64,000 nucleotides of DNA from JBJFCE01 sp051888775 (GTDB taxonomy: Bacteria; Bacillota; Clostridia; Lachnospirales; Lachnospiraceae): assembly GCA_051888775.1 (NCBI GenBank), contig JBJFCE010000050.1, positions 1 to 64,000 on the forward strand, read 5' to 3'. The stretch's first letter is position 1; each line of letters opens with the position of its first letter. The notes beneath the pieces were generated by a model that ran no database searches, had not been told where the DNA came from, and saw nothing but the letters and a program-made list of their open reading frames with translations. Both the position numbers and the translations under genes were made by a program. Below, piece by piece: positions 53,953 through 61,340 of this stretch.

Positions 53953-55349
53953 TCACAGCTCCTTTTCCAAACTTTCTGCAGCAATACAAGCCCTGCTACA
54001 TAAAAGATTGACATATTATAAATCATATACCGCGGCAAACACATGATCGTCAGCCCCGTTGCACAGACATTGGCAGCAATCATCACAAGCACCAGTGCCA
54101 TCATGACGGAAGCGTCCGCATGTCTGCTTCTCTTAAAAAGATACCACATCAAACCGATCGCCACAATATAAATCAGCAGGGCATACACGGCAAATACCGG
54201 ATTCAGAACCGCAACCGTCCGGATAAAGCCTCCGCAGATTACATACAGATAAGTCATCAGGAAGTTCCCGACATTCTCTTTTAACAGACTGATCATATAC
54301 TGACCTGCCTGCTCATCCATGCAAACCCTGATCTGATCTGCGGTAAGCTCCGAATTCCGCGCCCTCACAGATGCTTCCAGCTCCGGATACAGAATCTCGA
54401 ATTTGATCCTGTCATGGCTGTCTTCGTGATACCTGATATTGGCAAGTATCCCTGTCCCTGCATCGGCACTTGTCAGCTTCTGTTCCTGCATCTGTGCATG
54501 GATCTTTAACAGCAGCGCGCCATCTTCCTCCGGCAGACTTTCTGCTGCCTTCCGGATATCTTCTTCGCTTGCGGAATAGATCACATTGGTCAGAATCGTC
54601 ATATTGCCGCCTGTATTGCCGCAGCACACACCATACATGACCTCATTGTATTGTTCGATCAGCAGTGACCGGGCACCAAATGCGCCGAATGTCACCAGTA
54701 TCACCACAACCACTCCTGCACATTTTTTCCGCCACCCGGATGTATGTCGGCATAATACAATCACGGTAAACAGCATCCACAAAAGCAGCATTGGCATCAT
54801 CTGCCCTCTGGCAAGCGTTGTAAGGAACGCAACAAACAGAGAACACACGGCATAGCGGATCTTTTTTTCCTCCAGACACATGTTCAGTATCAGTACAAAA
54901 AACAGCTGATACAGCGTCAGTGTAATCCCCTCGCTTAAAATCGCATCTGTCAAGATAATTCCCGAAGGAGTCAGCAATCTCGACAGGATATGTGGCACCA
55001 ATAGTACTGCGATCATTCCCCATTGAAACAGCATATTCAGACGAAACCGTTTACAGATATAATGATACAGATACCATGTCACGAGAAAAGCAAACAGATT
55101 CTGCGTTATGATAACCGCCCACAAATAACCGCTCCCGAACACTGCACGAAACGCCTTTAAGAGAAGCGGATACAGCGGCTCCCTGTCTATGCTGCCTTCT
55201 ATATAAGTAACGGAGTCCGGATATTCCCCGACTCCGAAACAGATGCATAAAAAGCAGAAAAAGGCACCAATGACAATAGGTGCCAAAATCTTCCCATATG
55301 AAGTTTTTTTATGGGGACGCATTCCCCGGTTTTCCAAGCTTTGATTCAT
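53949..55349 (-). CDS. GT-C-like multi-pass membrane protein of unknown function
   Basis: A 466-residue protein with about 10 helices. The first outside loop contains GVGEYPDSVTYIEGSIDREPLYPLLLK, where the acidic residues and the EPLYPLLL run recall GT-C lipid-phosphate-sugar transferases. A soluble region of about 140 residues near the centre (YSASEEDIRKAAESLPEEDG onward) separates the helices from a C-terminal group of five. I do not recognise a named family. ATG at 55349 has GGGA upstream; a TTG at 55364 is the longest option. It is coupled to the epimerase and follows the UDP-sugar dehydrogenase by 23 bases. Confidence 0.7.
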   Translation of the reverse strand: MNQSLENRGMRPHKKTSYGKILAPIVIGAFFCFLCICFGVGEYPDSVTYIEGSIDREPLYPLLLKAFRAVFGSGYLWAVIITQNLFAFLVTWYLYHYICKRFRLNMLFQWGMIAVLLVPHILSRLLTPSGIILTDAILSEGITLTLYQLFFVLILNMCLEEKKIRYAVCSLFVAFLTTLARGQMMPMLLLWMLFTVIVLCRHTSGWRKKCAGVVVVILVTFGAFGARSLLIEQYNEVMYGVCCGNTGGNMTILTNVIYSASEEDIRKAAESLPEEDGALLLKIHAQMQEQKLTSADAGTGILANIRYHEDSHDRIKFEILYPELEASVRARNSELTADQIRVCMDEQAGQYMISLLKENVGNFLMTYLYVICGGFIRTVAVLNPVFAVYALLIYIVAIGLMWYLFKRSRHADASVMMALVLVMIAANVCATGLTIMCLPRYMIYNMSIFYVAGLVLLQKVWKRSCE

Positions 55350-55372
55350 TCTTTTTTCCCGCAAATGCCTCT

Positions 55373-56689
55373 TTATAATCTCCAGTACAAATATCCCGCC
55401 TGTTCATATGCTTTTCTGTCAAACAGACCCTTGATATCGGACAATACCTTTACCTTATGCTCGGGTGCATACATCTGTGTGATCTGCTCCATCGTCAGGG
55501 CACGGTATGCCTCATGTGCTACTGCCAGAATAACCGCATCCATATTTCGGACGTCGGATAATCCGAACAACCGGATACCGTACTCACGCTCTGTTTCCGC
55601 ACTCTCCGCAACAGGATCCGTGACCACGGGCTCTATTCCGTACTCACGCAGCTCCTTTACAATATCGATCACCTTGCTGTTTCTCGTATCCGGACAATTC
55701 TCTTTAAAGGTAAATCCTAAAATTGCAACCTTTGCATTCTTGACCGAAATATCTGCCTTGATCAGATTTTTGACAAGACTCTCCGCAACATATTTCCCCA
55801 TATCATCATTGATGCGTCTGCCCGATAAGATGATCTGGGAATGATAACCGAGCTGCTCTGCCTTATAGGTCAGATAATAGGGATCCACACCGATACAGTG
55901 TCCGCCTACCAGACCCGGTTCAAATTTCAAGAAATTCCACTTCGTTCCTGCTGCCTTTAATACCGATTTGGTATCAATACCCATTTTATTAAAGATAATG
56001 GACAGCTCATTCATAAACGCAATATTGATATCCCGCTGGCTGTTCTCGATGACCTTGGCTGCCTCGGCTACCTTGATAGACTCCGCGCGATGCACGCCGG
56101 CATCCACCACAAGCTCGTACACCTTTGCAACCTCTTCCAATGTTTCTTCATCCATACCGGATACAATCTTCGTGATCGTCTCCAGTCTGTGTACCTTATC
56201 TCCCGGATTGATACGTTCCGGAGAATAACCGATCTTAAAATCCACACCGCAGGTCAGTCCGGATTCTTTTTCCAGAATCGGCACTGCTACTTCCTCTGTC
56301 ACACCGGGATATACCGTGGATTCAAATACGACAATTGAGCCCTTCGGCAGATTGCGTCCAAGGATCGTACTTGCCCCCTCAATCGGGGAAAGATCCGGAG
56401 TATGATCGGGATTGACCGGAGTCGGTACTGCCACGATAAAGAATTTTGCTTCCCGAAGCTTGCTTTCATCTGCAGTAAATTCTACGCTGCAAGATTTGAT
56501 CGCTTCATCTCCGACCTCACAGGTCGGGTCAATTCCGCTTTGATATTTCTCGATTTTTGCCTTATTCAAGTCAAATCCGATCACCTTGACTTTTTTTGAA
56601 AAAGCAACCGCAATCGGCATCCCGACATAGCCGAGCCCTACCAATGCGATCTTTTCTTCTCCGTTTACAATCTTCTCGTACAGACTCAT
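55373..56689 (-). CDS. UDP-N-acetyl-D-hexosamine 6-dehydrogenase (TviB/WbpA-like)
   Basis: A 438-residue enzyme of the UDP-glucose/UDP-ManNAc dehydrogenase superfamily. ALVGLGYVGMPIAVAFSK is the NAD-binding start. VPTPVNPDHTPDL and FESTVYPGVTEE are the inner blocks, and GLVGGHCIGVDPYYLT contains the catalytic Cys. FKENCPDTRNSKV and the C-terminal UDP-binding domain follow. The VNPDHTPDL and TKWNFLKFEPG blocks place it in the WbpA/TviB branch, which oxidises UDP-GlcNAc (or UDP-GalNAc) to the uronic acid with 2 NAD+. GGAGG precedes the ATG. It is neighbour to the 4-epimerase in the same unit. Confidence 0.9.
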   Translation of the reverse strand: MSLYEKIVNGEEKIALVGLGYVGMPIAVAFSKKVKVIGFDLNKAKIEKYQSGIDPTCEVGDEAIKSCSVEFTADESKLREAKFFIVAVPTPVNPDHTPDLSPIEGASTILGRNLPKGSIVVFESTVYPGVTEEVAVPILEKESGLTCGVDFKIGYSPERINPGDKVHRLETITKIVSGMDEETLEEVAKVYELVVDAGVHRAESIKVAEAAKVIENSQRDINIAFMNELSIIFNKMGIDTKSVLKAAGTKWNFLKFEPGLVGGHCIGVDPYYLTYKAEQLGYHSQIILSGRRINDDMGKYVAESLVKNLIKADISVKNAKVAILGFTFKENCPDTRNSKVIDIVKELREYGIEPVVTDPVAESAETEREYGIRLFGLSDVRNMDAVILAVAHEAYRALTMEQITQMYAPEHKVKVLSDIKGLFDRKAYEQAGYLYWRL

Positions 56690-56707
56690 TTCTATTCCTC
56701 CCGTATT

Positions 56708-57826
56708 TTACTCTGCCAGAATCCTCTCAAGCTCCGCCAGATATGTGTCTACAACAATCTTTCTGTCAAATTCCCGTTCCATTTTCTCTCTTGCCGCAAG
56801 CCCCATCTGCTTACGCTGTTCATAGGGCATTGCCAGAAACTGCCGAACCGCCCGAATCAGATCCGCACTGTCCTGCTCTTTTATCAAAAGTCCGGTCTTA
56901 CCGTCCTCAATAGTATCCCGGCATCCGGGTCTGTCCGTGGTGATCACGGGACGACCGCTTGCCGCACTTTCCAGACATACATTAGACATTCCCTCCGGGT
57001 AAAAAGACGGATGCACCGTGCACTGGCTTTTCTGCAAAAACGGCTTAATATCCTCAAGCATTCCTTCAAAGGTAAGAACACCTTTTTCCTCCAGCCCGCG
57101 GATCCTGTTTCGATAGGAATCCGGTTCACTGTCATCATCCTCGCAAAAGCCAAGGATATGGAACTCTGTCTCCGGATACTCTTTCTTGATCACTTCTGCC
57201 ATTTCCATGAACTGGTCAATCCCCTTTTCCTTCATGACACGGGAAATAAACAGCATGGAAATCGGAGCATCCTCTGGGGGATATTCCAGATACCGAAACC
57301 GTTCCAGATTGACACCGGAGCCGGGGATCCTTTTATGCCTGCCCGGTGCGATCTTCTGTTCGGTAAAAAACGCTTCATTCGTCTCGTTTTGGAAAAACAG
57401 GCATGAGACACCGCGCATTGCATGTCGGTACATCCGAACCGTCAGTTTTTGCAAAAGCCCGTCTCCTTCCACCGCAGTCCCAAGCCCGGTAATATTCGTA
57501 ATGTATGGGATCTTTTTTGAAGCCAGTATGGAGCCTGCATAAATATTGGGCTTGATCGTATAGGTCAGCGCTACATCAGGCTGCACCTCTTTGATAATCT
57601 CACGATAGCGACGGATCAACTGTAACTCATGAAATGGGTTCATCCCACGCCGCTCCAGTCTGGTTTCATGGAAAATACAGCCCATTTCTACAAGCTTTGG
57701 TATGAATTCTCCGTCCGGCAGTGCGATATGCACCTCATACGGCACCTTTAACAGCGCTTCTAACAGCTCCCGTCTGAAATTGTAAAGTCCTACATCCAGA
57801 TTGGCAAGGATCAATAGCTTCTTCAT
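56708..57826 (-). CDS. GT4 glycosyltransferase, PglA-like
   Basis: A 372-residue GT-B enzyme: KKLLILANLDVGLYNFRREL, TYTIKPNIYAGSI, ITNITGLGTAVEGDG, FISRVMKEKGIDQFMEMAEV and the donor-site HPSFYPEGMSNVCLESAASGRPVITT with GCRDTIEDG. This is the PglA/capsular GT4 group, which places GalNAc on the lipid-linked diamino-sugar in the Campylobacter pathway. The ATG at 57826 begins at the conserved N-terminus with GAGG about 9 nt upstream. A GTG at 57841, overlapping the previous stop, is an alternative. Its position beside the PglC-, PglE- and PglF-type genes supports the second transfer step. Confidence 0.87.
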   Translation of the reverse strand: MKKLLILANLDVGLYNFRRELLEALLKVPYEVHIALPDGEFIPKLVEMGCIFHETRLERRGMNPFHELQLIRRYREIIKEVQPDVALTYTIKPNIYAGSILASKKIPYITNITGLGTAVEGDGLLQKLTVRMYRHAMRGVSCLFFQNETNEAFFTEQKIAPGRHKRIPGSGVNLERFRYLEYPPEDAPISMLFISRVMKEKGIDQFMEMAEVIKKEYPETEFHILGFCEDDDSEPDSYRNRIRGLEEKGVLTFEGMLEDIKPFLQKSQCTVHPSFYPEGMSNVCLESAASGRPVITTDRPGCRDTIEDGKTGLLIKEQDSADLIRAVRQFLAMPYEQRKQMGLAAREKMEREFDRKIVVDTYLAELERILAE

Positions 57827-57837
57827 AACTCCTATCC

Positions 57838-58914
57838 TCACGCATCCCCGGCAGGTGCCAGATCTCGGTATGCCGGGAAAAATCCTGTCTCTTTCCTGCC
57901 GTTATTTAACTCCCACAGGCGGTTGTAGACCGGCTCATTGACGATCATTCTGCCGATGGAAAACCGACAGTCCTCCTGTCTGTTAAACTGTTTCTTAAAA
58001 CTGTATAAATGATCCATACGGCTTCCGAGGCCACCGCCGAGATGGAATGTCTTCATTCCGATATTGCAGCCAAAGCATGCCGCTTCATAAAGGATCAGAT
58101 TGGTCGGCGCATAGCTCTGATACTCCCGTTTGGATGCCGACAGATGATAATGCATCGCACCATTTCCGAACATGACGATCGACATGGCAATGATCTCGTC
58201 ATGAAGCTTTGCATAAAAAACAAGCGCCTGCTCCTTTAAGTCGTTTAAAATACTGTCATAGAATTCTTTTTTAAAATAATAATAGCTATCCGCACCGACT
58301 TTATCCATCGTTGCGTTATAAATCTTCTCAAACTCCGCAAACAGCGACGGCTCCCTGCCCCAATAGACAGCCACACCGGATTTTTGTGCCTTGCGGATCA
58401 TATTGCGGTTTTTGCTCGACAGATTCGCCCAGATCGTCTCTTTGGACGAAACATCCATACACACGGTATTCCCGAGATCAATCACTTCATACAGGCATTC
58501 CATATCATGTGCATTGTCGATCACCGGATGATAGCGGTTAAACTCCGCTACGATTTTATGATCCCTGCAAAAATCACGGTATGCATGTGCCAACGCTTCC
58601 TTCTCAGCCTCAGAAGTGTCTCCCTGCAGCAAAAAACCGCCGTAGCCGTAGGGCGTAACAAAATCGCTGTATCCCTTAAGCTCTTCATCCTCCGGGCGCT
58701 CAACGGTAAGTACGGGTACCGGACGCTTCATCACGATGTTCATCGCCTGCATCCGCTCACCCGGATAGTATAACAATAGCGGCTCTCCGTCTCCGTTTAC
58801 CTGAAATGCTTTCACATAGCCCGGAGTAAAATAGACATCATGCTGCGGGAACTGCGCAAGTACCCGGTTCCACTCTTCTTCCTTTGTCAGATCGATGATC
58901 CTGATTCCAGTCAT
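57838..58914 (-). CDS. FemAB-like (GNAT fold) aminoacyl/acyl transferase
   Basis: A 358-residue protein with two GNAT-like halves, as in FemX/FemAB. The first starts DVYFTPGYVKAFQVNGDGEP with VTPYGYGGFLL. The second has NLSSKNRNMIRKAQKSGVAVYW, the ALVFYAKLHDEIIAMSIVMF strands, MHYHLSASKREYQSYAPTNL and MKTFHLGGGLGSRMDHLYSFK. Family members add amino acids from aminoacyl-tRNA or acyl groups to amines. Here the position between PglC- and PglA-like genes, with no PglD-type acetyltransferase nearby, suggests acylation of the 4-amino sugar, as inference only. AAGGAAG precedes the ATG. Its stop overlaps the possible GTG start of 56708-57841. Confidence 0.8.
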   Translation of the reverse strand: MTGIRIIDLTKEEEWNRVLAQFPQHDVYFTPGYVKAFQVNGDGEPLLLYYPGERMQAMNIVMKRPVPVLTVERPEDEELKGYSDFVTPYGYGGFLLQGDTSEAEKEALAHAYRDFCRDHKIVAEFNRYHPVIDNAHDMECLYEVIDLGNTVCMDVSSKETIWANLSSKNRNMIRKAQKSGVAVYWGREPSLFAEFEKIYNATMDKVGADSYYYFKKEFYDSILNDLKEQALVFYAKLHDEIIAMSIVMFGNGAMHYHLSASKREYQSYAPTNLILYEAACFGCNIGMKTFHLGGGLGSRMDHLYSFKKQFNRQEDCRFSIGRMIVNEPVYNRLWELNNGRKETGFFPAYRDLAPAGDA

Positions 58915-58944
58915 AAGGCTTCCTTCCCTACTTTTCCATGTGAG

Positions 58945-59012
58945 TTTCTGCTTTATCTGCCCTGCTTTGCCGCATGGATTTCTGGTTTATCTTCCCTGCT
59001 TTGCCGCACGGA
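58945..59012. repeat. Tandem duplication of the PglC-like gene's 3' end
   Basis: Two 34-base copies, 58945-58978 and 58979-59012, agree at 31 of 34 positions. The right copy includes the last codons and stop of 58987-59613. The left copy, beyond the stop, repeats the same coding text (reading EI-AAKQGR and stop) and therefore records a local tandem duplication. It has no obvious function. Confidence 0.75.
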
Positions 59013-59613
59013 TTTCTGCCAGATTTCCTTCAATATCATCCGTGACCTCCGCCACTTCATCGCTTTTTCCGAATACGACTTTTACGGTCATCCAAAGCAC
59101 CTTAACATCCATGGCAAAGCTCAAATGCTCCACATATTCCACGTCCTTTTCCAGACGTTTATCCCATTCAATGTAATTCCTGCCGCTCACCTGTGCAAGT
59201 CCGGTCAGTCCCGGACGCACTGTATGGCGCAGCTTCTCACGCTCCGTATACCACGGCAGATAACTGACTAACAGAGGGCGCGGTCCGATCAGACTCATAT
59301 CGCCTTTAAAAATGTTCCAAAGCTCCGGCAGTTCATCCAGACTGGTCTTTCTGAGAAACAGACCAAACTTCGTCAGACGCTCACTGTCCGGCAAAAGCTC
59401 CCCGTTCTCATCCCTTGCATCCGTCATGGTACGGAACTTGCAAAGCGTAAAGATCTTCTCATGATAGCCCGGTCTCTTCTGATGAAAGATCACCGGACTT
59501 CCAAGTTTCACGCGCACCAGTACCGCTACAATCAGATAGACGGGGCTTAAAATCAGCATGCCGAAAAGTGATATGAAAATGTCAAGCAGGCGTTTGATAC
59601 AATGTTGGTACAT
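58987..59613 (-). CDS. PglC-type phosphoglycosyltransferase
   Basis: A 208-residue monotopic enzyme: an N-terminal re-entrant helix (RLLDIFISLFGMLILSPVYL), then SPVIFHQKRPGYHEKIF, LCKFRTMTDARDENGELL, RKTSLDELPELWNIFKGDMSLIGPRPLL and VRPGLTGLAQVSGRN. The Asp-Glu pair in SLDELPEL is catalytic. The size fits the PglC group, which moves diNAcBac-1-phosphate to undecaprenyl phosphate. With the PglF-, PglE- and PglA-like genes around it, a bacillosamine-type primer is likely. AAAGGA precedes the ATG. Element E5 forms the leader, ending 26 bases upstream. A 3' duplication lies at its stop. Confidence 0.92.
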   Translation of the reverse strand: MYQHCIKRLLDIFISLFGMLILSPVYLIVAVLVRVKLGSPVIFHQKRPGYHEKIFTLCKFRTMTDARDENGELLPDSERLTKFGLFLRKTSLDELPELWNIFKGDMSLIGPRPLLVSYLPWYTEREKLRHTVRPGLTGLAQVSGRNYIEWDKRLEKDVEYVEHLSFAMDVKVLWMTVKVVFGKSDEVAEVTDDIEGNLAEIRAAKQGR

Positions 59614-59639
59614 GGTAGATCCTTTCGTGTTGGTTTACG

Positions 59640-59805
59640 GAACGGGATGGCCGGCAGGGCAGATGGTTTTAGGTGTAAGACACGCTCTCGCTCAGTTTCA
59701 AACGCAGCGGTACATAAGGCAGTAAAATACACTGCCTAAGTACCGGCGTTTTCAAATGGTCTTACACCCAAAACCATCTGTCCTGCCGGCCATCCCTGCT
59801 CGTTC
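59640..59805. repeat. Element E5: long-armed hairpin with conserved core (type I)
   Basis: Arms 59645-59680 and 59760-59795 are complementary at 34 of 36 positions. GAACG (59640-59644) and CGTTC (59801-59805) extend the pairing past a 5-nt bulge. The core has AAACGC facing GCGTTT, a 2-nt bulge, CGGTAC facing GTACCG, inner stem GGCAGT/ACTGCC and loop AAAATAC. The minus strand reads GC-GAGA-GC at 59691-59684. It lies directly upstream of the PglC-type gene, with its core in the same orientation as E2 and E3. Confidence 0.85.
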
Positions 59806-59897
59806 TGATCCTGCATGCGAAATGCCATGTGTTTACAAATAATATTTCTGCACATGATGTTTCACTGTCTGCAATATGGTTGTTGGCAGTTTGCCCC
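59806..59897. other. Spacer between E5 and E6, nothing recognised
   Basis: This 92-base stretch lies between two hairpin elements in the 560-base gap 59614-60173. It has no open frame with a ribosome binding site. It is more AT-rich than the elements, and minus-strand TATTAT near 59850 could be a -10 box, but no -35 match sits at the right distance. Confidence 0.35.
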
Positions 59898-60152
59898 GTG
59901 TCCGGTCAAGGCGGGTTCACAGCGGATGCGATCATTCGTTCTATAGGGCTTACGGATGGTATGCGATGGTATCTTGTGTCTGGAGGTCCTTGAAAAACGC
60001 CGGCACTTAGCGAGGTATTTTCGAGCTTAGTGTCCGTTGCGTTTTTCACGGAGTGAGAACGTGCCGACAGACACATGATACCATCACATACCATCCGCAA
60101 GCTCTATAGAACGAATGATCGCATCTGCTGCGAACCTGTCTTGACCGGACAC
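59898..60152. repeat. Element E6: longest hairpin element with conserved core (type II)
   Basis: Arms 59898-59982 and 60068-60152 pair at 77 of 85 positions; seven of the eight mismatches are transitions. The 85-nt core contains GAAAAACGC facing GCGTTTTTC (perfect), CACTtAGC facing GCTtAGTG and GT-GAGA-AC at 60053-60060, where the closing pair has changed from C-G to T-A relative to the other copies. It starts 21 bases after the stop of the aminotransferase gene and is followed by E5 in the opposite orientation. Confidence 0.87.
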
Positions 60153-60173
60153 ACCTGAGACAGCCTCATTTTC

Positions 60174-61304
60174 CTACTGAAACATCTCCCGGATCAGTCC
60201 GATGATCAGCTCCATATCCTCCGGTGTATTCTTGATATCGCTGGGTAAGCACACACCACGCCGGAAGATCTCCTCAGAAACGCTTTCCTTCCCTCCGTCA
60301 TGTGTGAAGAAATCGTAACCTTCAAACACCGGCTGCAGATGCATCGGTTTCCAGATCGGTCTGCTTTCAATATTGTATTCTGCCAGACAATCCATAAGTG
60401 CATCGGGTGTCACATTGCTTTTTTCATCAATCGTAATACAGGACAGCCAGTTATTGGCAACACCGTCCGGATTCATCGGATTCATCCGAATCTGCGGGAT
60501 ATCTGCAAAAGCTTCCTCATACTGCCTATAAATCGCCTGTTTTTTTGCAATATGCTCATCCAGATGCAACAACTGTCCTCTGCCGATTCCGGCTGTAATG
60601 TTGCTCATACGATAATTATACCCGATTTGGGAATGCTGATAATATCTTGCCGGATCTCTTGCCTGCGTGGACAGGAATCTTGCCTTTTTAATTGCTTCTT
60701 CATCATCGGATACCAGCATGCCGCCACCCGAAGTCGTAATGATCTTATTTCCGTTAAAGGAATAAATGCCGAATCTGCCAAAGGTTCCCGTCTGTCTTCC
60801 CTTATACGTCGCACCGAGTGCCTCTGCCGCATCTTCGATATAAGGAACTCCATGTTCCGCACAGATTGCTCTCAGTTCATCGATCTTTCCCGGCGTTCCG
60901 TATAAATACACAGAAACCACTGCTTTGGCCTGCGGATATTTTTCAAATGCACGTCTGAGCGCCTCCGGAGACATGTTCCAGGTATCCGGTTCACAATCAA
61001 TAAAGACCGGAACTGCCTTTTCATAGACAATCGGATTACAGGTCGCCGAAAAGGTCAGACTTGATGCAAATACAATATCTCCTTCTTTGATCCCTGCAAG
61101 CTTTAACGCCAGGTGGATCGCTGCCGTTCCGGCACTCAGGGCTGCTCCGTATCCAGCTCCCGTATACGCACACATTTCTTTTTCCAGCGCATCTACGTTC
61201 GGTCCGAGAGGAGCCACCCAGTTGGTATCAAATGCCTCCTGCACAAACCTCTGCTCGTCACCATGCATCGTAGGACTGGATAAATAAATTCTCTTTCTGT
61301 CCAT
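60174..61304 (-). CDS. DegT/DnrJ/EryC1-type nucleotide-sugar aminotransferase, PglE-like
   Basis: A 376-residue PLP enzyme: RIYLSSPTMHGDEQRFVQEAF, NWVAPLGPNVDALEKEMCAY, GAALSAGTAAIHLALKLAGI, IEDAAEALGATYKGRQTGTFG and the Schiff-base lysine in YSFNGNKIITTSGGGML. The opening residues and the GPNVD-LE segment match the PglE/LegC-like 4-aminotransferases that act on UDP-4-keto-6-deoxy-GlcNAc. The product would be UDP-4-amino-4,6-dideoxy-GlcNAc, using glutamate. The ATG at 61304 has GGAG with a 6 nt spacer. It lies 36 bases after the dehydratase gene that makes its substrate. Confidence 0.88.
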   Translation of the reverse strand: MDRKRIYLSSPTMHGDEQRFVQEAFDTNWVAPLGPNVDALEKEMCAYTGAGYGAALSAGTAAIHLALKLAGIKEGDIVFASSLTFSATCNPIVYEKAVPVFIDCEPDTWNMSPEALRRAFEKYPQAKAVVSVYLYGTPGKIDELRAICAEHGVPYIEDAAEALGATYKGRQTGTFGRFGIYSFNGNKIITTSGGGMLVSDDEEAIKKARFLSTQARDPARYYQHSQIGYNYRMSNITAGIGRGQLLHLDEHIAKKQAIYRQYEEAFADIPQIRMNPMNPDGVANNWLSCITIDEKSNVTPDALMDCLAEYNIESRPIWKPMHLQPVFEGYDFFTHDGGKESVSEEIFRRGVCLPSDIKNTPEDMELIIGLIREMFQ

Positions 61305-61340
61305 ATTCGTCTCCATTCCGATCAGCGTGATTTCTCACGA

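Noticed and set aside
27847..60152. Hairpin elements as intrinsic terminators
   Set aside because: Stems of 32 to 85 bp are far longer than terminator hairpins and no run of T follows directly on the downstream side of any copy.
27847..60152. Hairpin elements as invertible promoter switches
   Set aside because: Inverted arms around a short core and cores in both orientations fit the idea, but the cores contain no -35/-10 pair, the arms are private to each copy, subtype tracks orientation, and no invertase gene is in the window.
27847..60152. Hairpin elements as MITEs or insertion-sequence remnants
   Set aside because: There are no shared terminal repeats, no target duplications that I can see and no transposase; the conserved part is the centre, not the ends.
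27847..60152. CRISPR array or integron attC sites
   Set aside because: Copies are kilobases apart with no regular spacers, no cas genes and no integron integrase or attC core sites.
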